Of a stretch of DNA of 64,000 bases, positions 35,667-43,985 are shown in pieces; the first letter of the stretch is position 1, and the number at the start of each line of letters is the position of its first letter. Made by a program: the position numbers and the translations under genes. Source of the stretch: an uncultured Ignavibacteria bacterium (lineage in GTDB: Bacteria > Bacteroidota > Ignavibacteria > SZUA-365). The notes under the pieces are model-generated. The model saw nothing but the letters and a program-made list of their open reading frames with translations. It was not told where the DNA came from and did no database searches. The stretch is from assembly GCA_913061095.1 (NCBI GenBank), contig CAJXVM010000003.1:224472-288471 (forward strand). Reading direction: 5' to 3'.

Positions 35667-37718
35667 TTATTTCGTCGGATGAAGATTGGTGATGCCGGGT
35701 GACAGCGCGGCCGCGAGTTCACGCGGCGACATCTGCTTGCCAGACGGGTAATCGCGCAGATCGGACGGCAGCGTGATCGTGAAGGTCGTCCCCTGACCGA
35801 CTTCGCTGTTCACGGAGATCTGTCCGTGATGCAGTTTGACGATCCCGTATGCGATGGGCAGCCCCAGACCCGTGCCCTTTCCAACCTGCTTTGTGGTGAA
35901 AAATGGCGTGAACAGCCGTGACATGTTCTCCTTCGGGATGCCGACTCCCGTGTCGCGAACGGTGAATACGACCTCACGCGGAGCGCTGCCGTGCGCAACC
36001 GACAGGGTCAGCGTTCCGCCCTCGGGCATTGCCTCGCAGGCGTTCATCGCAAGGTTGAGCAGCACCTGTTTCATCTGGTCGACGTCGATGTGCAGCCTCG
36101 GCAGGTCATCGGCCAGGTTCGTATCGATGCGGATGTCGTGGAATTCCTCGCGCTTGCCGACCATGGCGACGATGGAATCGATCAGTTCGTGCGCCGAACA
36201 GCTGCCCACTTCCAGCTTGCCCTGGCGAGCGAAATTCAGCAGCGAACTGACAATGGAACGACAACGCTCGGCTTCGGAGATGACGAACTGAATATCGTCG
36301 CGCGCGGGATCGGCATCCCTGAGTTGCTTGAGAAGCAAATGCGAATAGAGAACAATCGTCCCAAGGGGATTATTGATTTCATGCGCTACGCCAGCCGCGA
36401 GCTGTCCGACGGATGCGAGTTTCTCGGTCTGGATGAGCTGCGCCTGCGCCTCGGCAAGCTCCCGGTGCGAGCGTTCGAGATTGTCGATGGTGTACTGCAG
36501 GCACATTTCCTTTTCCGCAATGCCCTGCGCGACGGCCACGGCGAGTTCACGACAGGTCTGGTAGCCGCAGGCTCCGCAGTTGATCTGATTGCCGGCTTCC
36601 CGCTTGCCCATTGCGTGAAGAATGCGCTGAATCTCGCTTTCATCCGGCGTCCGCTCCTGGACGCGCCGATCGGCGAACGTGCGTGACAGATCGAGCTGGC
36701 CGAATTCGTGCATCGCCTCCTCCCAGGCCTCCCTGTCCATCGCATCACGACGGGATTTCACCCAGTTGATGATACACTCGCGGCGTTCGTAGTAGTTCAG
36801 TGAACTGGTCATGCCCGGACCGTTGATGCAGCCTTCGCAGAAAAGGATATCGATGAGCTTGCTGTTGACCTTGTCCTGGGCAATCTCGTTGAGAATGTTC
36901 AGACAGCGCTGACGGCCCTCGACGACGATCACCTGTTCGTCCATGACATCCGAGCTGATGCCCGCACTTTTGAGCAATCCGCCGGAAACCGGATATATCT
37001 GTCCGAGATCCGCGTCCGGCGGATCGAACTCCAGCGGCGACTGATCGGCGGGATCGATGCCGCGGGCGGTAAAAAGAGCGATCAGTTCATCAAATGTCAG
37101 AGCTTCATCGACAACGCCGGAAACATTCTCATCGAGGACTTCGAGTTTTTTTGCGACACAGGGACCGATGAAGGCGACCACTGCGTCGCGGCCGTATTTC
37201 TCCCGGACGACCTTGCCTGCCGCGATCATCGGCGACACGATGGGAGCGAGATTCGGGAGCAGTTCGGGATGATACTTCTCGATGAGTTCGATAATCGCCG
37301 GGCAGGGCGTCGTGATCACCGTCTCATTCCGGTCGTCGAGGTAATCCCCATAAGCCGCACTGACCAGATCCGCCCCGAAGGCGACCTGTACCACACGGCT
37401 GAAGCCGAGTGCCTTGAGCGCACCGACCACGCGAAGCGGATCAATATCGGGGAATGCCGCGGCGAACGACGGCGCAACCAGGGCGATCCGCTCTCTGCCG
37501 TCGGCATCCGCGAAGCGCCCGAGCAGCGCCGTGACACCGTCCTGGACGGATTTCGCATTCTGCGTGCAGACTTTCAGACAGTTGCCGCAGCCCACGCAGC
37601 GCGAAGACAGCACGACGGCCTGTCCGTTCTGAATCTGTATCGCGTTTGCCGGACATTCCCGCACGCAGCAATAACAGCGCTTGCAGCGCTCGGGAACGGT
37701 TGAAACTACGCAGCTCAT
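35667..37718 (-). CDS. 2x[4Fe-4S]/[FeFe]-hydrogenase-like domain/Fe-S domain/histidine kinase fusion
   Basis: CKRCYCCVRECPANAI + CVGCGNCLKVCTQNAK; TTPCPA, GPCVAKKLE, FCEGCINGP; CGACGYQTCRELA; VGQLAAGVAHEINNPLG; GTGLGLPIAYGIV. Confidence 0.87.
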   Translation of the reverse strand: MSCVVSTVPERCKRCYCCVRECPANAIQIQNGQAVVLSSRCVGCGNCLKVCTQNAKSVQDGVTALLGRFADADGRERIALVAPSFAAAFPDIDPLRVVGALKALGFSRVVQVAFGADLVSAAYGDYLDDRNETVITTPCPAIIELIEKYHPELLPNLAPIVSPMIAAGKVVREKYGRDAVVAFIGPCVAKKLEVLDENVSGVVDEALTFDELIALFTARGIDPADQSPLEFDPPDADLGQIYPVSGGLLKSAGISSDVMDEQVIVVEGRQRCLNILNEIAQDKVNSKLIDILFCEGCINGPGMTSSLNYYERRECIINWVKSRRDAMDREAWEEAMHEFGQLDLSRTFADRRVQERTPDESEIQRILHAMGKREAGNQINCGACGYQTCRELAVAVAQGIAEKEMCLQYTIDNLERSHRELAEAQAQLIQTEKLASVGQLAAGVAHEINNPLGTIVLYSHLLLKQLRDADPARDDIQFVISEAERCRSIVSSLLNFARQGKLEVGSCSAHELIDSIVAMVGKREEFHDIRIDTNLADDLPRLHIDVDQMKQVLLNLAMNACEAMPEGGTLTLSVAHGSAPREVVFTVRDTGVGIPKENMSRLFTPFFTTKQVGKGTGLGLPIAYGIVKLHHGQISVNSEVGQGTTFTITLPSDLRDYPSGKQMSPRELAAALSPGITNLHPTK

Positions 37719-38018
37719 GAGATCCTTTCTCTGCCCTTTTCCACGGCCTTTGTGCGTCATTGCCGTTCATATGCAACATCGCAAAGCGGAGACATACAAT
37801 CAATGATAAAGCCTGGTATTTGTGATTTTTTTCACTAAAATCCGCCTGGATATATGCTCTCCGCGGGAAAACCCTCACGGAGGCGGGGAAACAAACGTTC
37901 ACATAGAGGACAAGTACATCTGTTTGTCGTTGCGTGTTGCCGCGCTCCTGTGTATCTTCACAGCAGAAGTCGAAACACAGGCCGCGCGCATGCCACGCCG
38001 CGGCAGCGGAGGAAGACG

Positions 38019-38420
38019 ATGCCCACCATCGCACTTATCGACGACGATCCGGATATTGTGGAAGCCAACCGGCTCCTTCTGGAAGCGAACGGTTACTACG
38101 TCGTGTCCGCCGGAACCGTCGATGAAGCCATTGATCTTGTCAAGGACCAGCATCCCGACCTGGTAATACTCGATGTCATGATGCAGGAAGCGGATGACGG
38201 GTTTTATCTCGCCAACCGTTTCCGTCGCAGCGGGTATGATTTTCCCATCGTGATGCTCACCTGCCTGTCACGGTCAATCGGGATGCACCTCGGGGAAAGC
38301 GCCCTGGTACCGATCGATGAATTTCTCGAAAAACCGGTGCCCCCGGCACAACTGCTGGATGTCATCCATGAGCAGTTGCATCACACAGGCAACGACGGCG
38401 GATCTGCGAGAGACCGATGA
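38019..38420 (+). CDS. response regulator receiver protein
   Basis: IALIDDDPDIVEAN...DLVILDVMMQ...EFLEKPVPP; start ATG 38019. Confidence 0.85.
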   Translation: MPTIALIDDDPDIVEANRLLLEANGYYVVSAGTVDEAIDLVKDQHPDLVILDVMMQEADDGFYLANRFRRSGYDFPIVMLTCLSRSIGMHLGESALVPIDEFLEKPVPPAQLLDVIHEQLHHTGNDGGSARDR

Positions 38421-39823
38421 TCGAGCTCGCACCGAAATGGATCATGTACGACGAGTTCTGGCGCACACTCAAGCGCCGGAATCTCTGGATCATCAAACTG
38501 CGCTACGTGGCCATCGCCATGCTGCTCAGCCTGATCCTCGTCGGCGCCCTGATCGAGTCATTGCGTATCAACGAAATCTTCATTGCCATTGTCTCCGCCG
38601 GCATCATCCTGTACAATGTCGCCTTCCATCTCACGCATTCGAAACTGCCCGATGGATACGCGCCGTTCAACGGACTGCACTTCGCCCTGTTGCAGATGAT
38701 CATGGATTTCGGGTCCCTGATCGTCACCATCTATTTCACGGGGGGCGTGGAATCCCCGTTCTTTTACTTTTTCATTTTCCACGTCATCATCGGGAGCCTG
38801 ATCCTGCCGCGCAACGTGGTCACACTGCTCGTCGGGATCACGATGGTCATCATCACGACGGGCGCCGTGCTCGAGCTGAGAGGCGTCATTCCCCATGTCG
38901 GCATCGAAGAATTCCTCGATTCTCCGCTCTATCTCAACACGACATACGTTTTCACGAAGATCGCCATCCTCGTTGTCATCCTTACCATCAGCAACTACCT
39001 CGCGAACTCCATCTCCAAGGAACTGTACCTGCGGGAACGGTCGCTGACGGTCGCATACAGCAAACTGGAGGAAGCCGAAGCCGCGAAATCCCGCTACGTC
39101 ATGTCCGTCGTGCACGACCTGAAAACGCCCATCGCGGCGGCGATGACCTACCTCAACATGATTCTCGACGGGTCACTCGGCCGTGTGTCCGACGCCCTGG
39201 AGCGTCCCCTCGAACGATCCCGCATCCGCCTGAACAACGCGATTTCCATCGTCAACGACATCCTGCAGCTGACGCAGCTCAAGCTCGCAGAGCGGCCCGA
39301 GATTTCTCGGGTGAATCTGACCGAACTGATCGATGAGATCTATCAGGAGATGCGCATTCTCTTCGTGGCGAAAAAGATCCGTTTTTCCACCTGGATCAAC
39401 AGCGAGGACGACGTGTACATAGAGGCGGAACGGAAGCTGCTCAAGCTCGGCCTCTCGAATCTCATCTCCAACACGCACAAATACACCGAGAAGGGCGGGC
39501 GTGTGGAAATCCACATCCGCACCGAGGAGGAGGCCATCGCGATCGAGATCGCGGACAGCGGCATCGGCATCCCTCCGGGCGAACAACAGAAGATTTTCCA
39601 GGATTTCTACCGTTCAACCGTCTCGAAGAAAAAAGGGATCGAAGGCACGGGACTCGGCATGAGTGTCGTGATGCATATCATCCGTCAGTTCAACGGCCGC
39701 ATCAGCGTGGAGTCGCCCTCGCGTCTCGCGGAAAATGACGAGCATCCCGGCACCGCCTTCATCATCACTCTCCCCCGCGTCTATACGCCTCCATCGACCG
39801 ACGTCGAGCACATCGAAATCTGA
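38417..39823 (+). CDS. membrane histidine kinase
   Basis: ATGA overlap with preceding gene; multiple TMs; YVMSVVHDLKTPIAAAMTYLNMI; GTGLGMSVVMHII. Confidence 0.88.
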   Translation: MIELAPKWIMYDEFWRTLKRRNLWIIKLRYVAIAMLLSLILVGALIESLRINEIFIAIVSAGIILYNVAFHLTHSKLPDGYAPFNGLHFALLQMIMDFGSLIVTIYFTGGVESPFFYFFIFHVIIGSLILPRNVVTLLVGITMVIITTGAVLELRGVIPHVGIEEFLDSPLYLNTTYVFTKIAILVVILTISNYLANSISKELYLRERSLTVAYSKLEEAEAAKSRYVMSVVHDLKTPIAAAMTYLNMILDGSLGRVSDALERPLERSRIRLNNAISIVNDILQLTQLKLAERPEISRVNLTELIDEIYQEMRILFVAKKIRFSTWINSEDDVYIEAERKLLKLGLSNLISNTHKYTEKGGRVEIHIRTEEEAIAIEIADSGIGIPPGEQQKIFQDFYRSTVSKKKGIEGTGLGMSVVMHIIRQFNGRISVESPSRLAENDEHPGTAFIITLPRVYTPPSTDVEHIEI

Positions 39824-39927
39824 CCGGCCTCCGCGTTTCGACTTTCCTGGTCGGCGAGCCCGTCGTTCGGAGAAATCCTCCGAAAACACTACCTTTGCGG
39901 TGAAAACGCTTGTTTCACGATAGAAGA

Positions 39928-40680
39928 ATGATCATGGCAGAGCATGCAGATGACGTGCAGGCGCAACCTGCGAATGCCGTATTCGCGCTGATGGACGATC
40001 GGCAGTTCCGATTCTCCGTTGTGCGCCCGGCGCTGGAAGAAGACAAGGTCGGCCTGTGCCGCCTGACCACCGGGAAACATCAGCTGCGCGGCTTCCGCAA
40101 CATCTTTCGGGCCCCCGTTTCGCTGCTGCTTCCCGTGATCGCGGACGAAGCAAATCTCTCGGCAGAACTCGCCGAGCGCATTCTTGCGAAATGGTTTGAC
40201 GTGCAGAGTGAACTGCGGGAGGTCGTGGGCGCGAAGCTTCGGGAACTCGGATATGAACCCCATGAAGAACCGTTTGACGATGAGGGCGCCGTCCGCTGGA
40301 AAAGCCTGAAACCCGAGCACGCCGAACAGCAGTTCGACGGTACATTCGTCGAAGGAAAGGACAACAACGGCGTCATGCTCATGTCTCTCCTCCTCGGCTG
40401 GTTCGGCGCGGATGAGCAGGAACAGGAGGAGGAGCAGGAGAAGGAGCAGGAGAAGGAGCAGGAGAAAAAAGCTGCTGCGTCTTCGAAAGTCAAGACTGCG
40501 ACGAAATCTGCGGCGAAAAAAGGCTCTGCTGCGAAGAAGACGGCGACGAAAAAGGCCGCGGCAAAAAAGACGGCGACGAAAAAAGCCGCCACAAAGAAAA
40601 CCGCGACAAAAAAGGCTGCGGCAAAGAAATCTGCGGTGAAAAAAAGCGCCTCAAAGAAATCAGGTAAAGACAGCGGGTGA
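39928..40680 (+). CDS. hypothetical protein with E/K-rich linker and histone H1-like AKK-rich tail
   Basis: EQEQEEEQEKEQEKEQEKK followed by AAKKTATKKAAAKKTATKKAATKKTATKKAAAKK. Confidence 0.75.
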   Translation: MIMAEHADDVQAQPANAVFALMDDRQFRFSVVRPALEEDKVGLCRLTTGKHQLRGFRNIFRAPVSLLLPVIADEANLSAELAERILAKWFDVQSELREVVGAKLRELGYEPHEEPFDDEGAVRWKSLKPEHAEQQFDGTFVEGKDNNGVMLMSLLLGWFGADEQEQEEEQEKEQEKEQEKKAAASSKVKTATKSAAKKGSAAKKTATKKAAAKKTATKKAATKKTATKKAAAKKSAVKKSASKKSGKDSG

Positions 40681-40700
40681 CCGGACGGTCATGAAATGCG

Positions 40701-40725
40701 GAAGCGGCGCCCTGGGCGCCGCTTC
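40701..40725 (+). terminator. strong stem-loop after the 39928..40680 gene
   Basis: GAAGCGGCGCCC-T-GGGCGCCGCTTC; weak U-tract. Confidence 0.55.
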
Positions 40726-40925
40726 TGAATTCTGTCAACATCTTCGCGAGTTTACCCGTTGCCGTTACCAGCACGGGTGACTGGCAGGATCGCTATGACG
40801 TGAGGCGTGTCTTCTATCTGACCTCCGTACTGATGTGATGACATCAGAAATGTATTCGTTCCGCGGGATGATGTCAAGAGCAATAGGCGACGAATGCATC
40901 CTCAGAATATTCAAGTCCTGAAACG

Positions 40926-41693
40926 GTGAAACCGGTGTCCCGGAATGTGCACGATCAGCAGCAGGAGGCACACCTCTTCGGTGTGCGTCTCGATATTCTG
41001 ACCTATGAAGAGTTGGATGAACGGATACAGCGTGCCATCACACAGGGGATGACGCTGCGCATCACCGCGCCTCACTTCTTCGTTCTGCTTCTGGCCCGTC
41101 GCGAGCAATGGCTGCGTGACTTCCTTAACGGCTGCTCGATCAATTACATCGACGGTCTGGGGACCTGGCTCGGTATTCGTATGCTGAGCCGCGTACGCCC
41201 TCCGCGTATCAACGGCACCGATTATCACTTCTCGCTTCTGCATTATGCGCTTCGTCGCGGTCTCAGGGTCTTTCTGCTGGGAGGCAGTATGCACACTGCC
41301 GGGCAGCTGTCCGCGGAATTGAAGCAGCAGTATCCGGATGCACCGCTTCACGTGCACCACGGCACCATCGACATCGATGACTCTTCCGTCGTACACACGA
41401 TACGGCAATTTCAACCCGACCTGCTGTTCCTCGGTCTCGGGACTCCTTTTCAGTTCGCCTGGATGCAGCGGCACACACCGGTGCTGGATGTCCCTGTCAC
41501 ACTTGCCACCGGCGCGTTCCTGGATTTTGCCGCCGGCACCCGTCCGCGCGCACCGCGCTGGCTTCGGCGCATCGGATTCGAATGGCTGCATCGTCTGCTG
41601 CATGAACCGCGCCGGCTGTGGCGGCGCTATATCCTCGGCATTCCGACCTTCATCTATTTCGTCCTGCGCGAAAAACTGCAACGCCGAAACTGA
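40926..41693 (+). CDS. WecG/TagA/CpsF family glycosyltransferase
   Basis: INYIDGLGTWLGIRML; RVFLLGGSMHTAGQLSAEL; PDLLFLGLGTPFQFAWM; GTG start. Confidence 0.88.
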   Translation: MKPVSRNVHDQQQEAHLFGVRLDILTYEELDERIQRAITQGMTLRITAPHFFVLLLARREQWLRDFLNGCSINYIDGLGTWLGIRMLSRVRPPRINGTDYHFSLLHYALRRGLRVFLLGGSMHTAGQLSAELKQQYPDAPLHVHHGTIDIDDSSVVHTIRQFQPDLLFLGLGTPFQFAWMQRHTPVLDVPVTLATGAFLDFAAGTRPRAPRWLRRIGFEWLHRLLHEPRRLWRRYILGIPTFIYFVLREKLQRRN

Positions 41694-41722
41694 CGCATCC
41701 TCCTCGTATCCCCCACATGTTC

Positions 41723-43273
41723 CTACATCCGCCGGTCGAGATCGCGGTACTGGATCGCCTCGGAGATATGCTCCGTCGAGATACGCACGCTGTCGGCGAG
41801 GTCGGCGATTGTCCGTGCAACCTTGAGAATGCGATCATACGCGCGTGCGCTGAGCCCGAGATTCTGCGATGCGCTGCGCAGAAGATCCTTGCAGCCACCG
41901 TCAACCGAGCAGAACCGTGTAATGTCCCGGCTGCTCATCATCGCGTTGCAGTGCAGATCGGGCCGGCTGCGAAAGCGCTCCTGCTGACGTGCACGCGCGG
42001 AGATCACGCGTTTCCGGATCCGCTGAGAGGGCTCACCACGACGGTCGCTGGTCAGCTCCTGATACTTGACCTGGGGACATTCGATGTGAATATCAATACG
42101 GTCCAGTAGCGGACCGGAAATGCGGCTCATGTATTTCTGAACCTCCGGTTCGGTGCAGGAACACCGCTGCGCGGGATTTCCACTGTTCCCGCAGGGACAG
42201 GGATTCATCGCGGCCACCAGCATGAAGGCCGCGGGATATTCCACCGTCGACCGCGAGCGGGAGATCGTCACCGCGCCCTCCTCGAGCGGCTGCCGCAGCA
42301 CTTCGAGCACGTTGCGTGCGTATTCGGGCAGTTCGTCAAGAAACAGAACGCCGTTGTGCGAAAGACTGATTTCGCCCGGACGCGCGTATCCGATTCCGCC
42401 GCCCACGAGCGCGGCGTCACTGATCGTGTGATGCGGCGCACGGAAGGGTCGTGTCGCAACGATCGCTGCGCCGGGCGGCAGCAGCCCGGATACCGAATGG
42501 ATCTTCGTCGTCTCGAGCGCCTCCTCGAAACTGAGGGGCGGCAGGATCGTGGGGATGCGCTTCGCAAGCATGGTTTTTCCCGATCCCGGCGGCCCGATGA
42601 GAATGATATTGTGCCCTCCCGCCGCGGCGACCTCCAGTGCACGCTTGACGTGCTCCTGCCCTTTTACATCCGAGAAGTCCATCGCCGCGAATCCCTGCTG
42701 CTCGCGGAACACCTGCTTCACATCGACGCGAAACGGTCTGCTGTTCGGATGCGTGCCTTCGATACAGGCGACGGCTTCGCGCAGCGACGTGCAGGGATAG
42801 ACATCGATATCCTGCACCATGGCCGCCTCGCGCGCGTTGGCCGCAGGCAGGATGATGCGCCGGAATCCGCGGCGACGCGTCTCCAGAGCGATGGAAAGTG
42901 CACCGTGCACCGGACGCAACGTCCCGTCGAGCGCGAGCTCTCCGAGAAAGATGGTGCCTTCAACCTGCGCATCACTGAGTGCACCGCTGGCGTGCAGAAT
43001 GCCCATCGCCAGCGGGAGGTCGAAGGCCGATCCTTCCTTGCGAATGTCCGCCGGTGCGAGATTGATGACGATCCGTCGCAACGGGAAAGCGAAATCGGAA
43101 TTCTTGATCGCCGCGGAGATCCGTTCGCGGCTTTCCTTGACGGCATTGTCCGGCAGTCCGACGACGACGATACCGGGGATCTGGCTTTCAATATGTGTCT
43201 CGACCGTGATGACGCTTGCGCTGATCCCATGCGTCGAGGCACTGTAGACGGTGGATATCATGATGCTCCCCAT
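41723..43273 (-). CDS. YifB/ComM family Mg-chelatase-like AAA+ ATPase
   Basis: ILIGPPGSGKTMLAKRIPTILPPL; FLDELPEYARNVLEVLRQPLEEG; MNPCPCGN. Confidence 0.93.
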   Translation of the reverse strand: MGSIMISTVYSASTHGISASVITVETHIESQIPGIVVVGLPDNAVKESRERISAAIKNSDFAFPLRRIVINLAPADIRKEGSAFDLPLAMGILHASGALSDAQVEGTIFLGELALDGTLRPVHGALSIALETRRRGFRRIILPAANAREAAMVQDIDVYPCTSLREAVACIEGTHPNSRPFRVDVKQVFREQQGFAAMDFSDVKGQEHVKRALEVAAAGGHNIILIGPPGSGKTMLAKRIPTILPPLSFEEALETTKIHSVSGLLPPGAAIVATRPFRAPHHTISDAALVGGGIGYARPGEISLSHNGVLFLDELPEYARNVLEVLRQPLEEGAVTISRSRSTVEYPAAFMLVAAMNPCPCGNSGNPAQRCSCTEPEVQKYMSRISGPLLDRIDIHIECPQVKYQELTSDRRGEPSQRIRKRVISARARQQERFRSRPDLHCNAMMSSRDITRFCSVDGGCKDLLRSASQNLGLSARAYDRILKVARTIADLADSVRISTEHISEAIQYRDLDRRM

Positions 43274-43350
43274 TCCTGTATGTGTTCTGATGCCTGTGCT
43301 CCCTGACAGGACAATCGCATACTACAACGGAACGGGAAAGAAAACAGCAC

Positions 43351-43377
43351 AAAAAAAAGGCGCCATGATGGCGCCTT
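43351..43377 (-). terminator. Rho-independent terminator of the HU gene
   Basis: Minus strand AAGGCGCCATCATGGCGCCTT followed by T-tract. Confidence 0.85.
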
Positions 43378-43400
43378 CAGCATGATCTATCGTTCCCTGA

Positions 43401-43697
43401 TCAGAGGGCCGAGTCCTTCGCTGCCTTGGCGACGCGGAACTTCAGGACCTTCTTCGCGGGAATCTTGATCTCTTCGCCCGTGGCAGGGTTGCGGCCCTTG
43501 CGCGCCTTGGACTTGCCGACGACCCACTTGCCGAGACCAGGCATGGTGAATTCCTTCATCTTCTTGGTCTGCTTGTAGACGAGGTCGTTGTACTCGTTGA
43601 GAAACTGCTCGGCAACCTTCTTGGGCTGATCAACTTTCTCAGCGAGATGGTCAATGATTTCCTTCTTGGTCATCGGCTTTGCCGGTGCTTTTGCCAT
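43401..43697 (-). CDS. HU family DNA-binding protein
   Basis: MTKKEIIDHLAEKVDQPKKVAEQFL...GLGKWVVGKSKARKGRNPATGEEIKIPAKKVLKFRVAKAAK. Confidence 0.9.
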   Translation of the reverse strand: MAKAPAKPMTKKEIIDHLAEKVDQPKKVAEQFLNEYNDLVYKQTKKMKEFTMPGLGKWVVGKSKARKGRNPATGEEIKIPAKKVLKFRVAKAAKDSAL

Positions 43698-43985
43698 GAA
43701 TGCCTCCTGAACATGGTGGATATGTAGTGTGAAAAGTCGATCAAACATAATGAAAAAATCGCTCGAGTCAAACAATTTTTCGCATGGGAAGCAAATTTTT
43801 CGCCAATAATGACAGGGGTGAAACGCCTGTCGGGTCGTTTTCCCCCCCTGTCCATGGACGTGAACACCGACCCCGCGTTCCCGGATCATGTTTCGAGCCT
43901 ATCTGCATGTGGTTGTATCCCCCCCGCCGAAGGAGTATTTTATTGCAATCGCACCGCCACGCATCACGACGGATCCGGTTATCCC

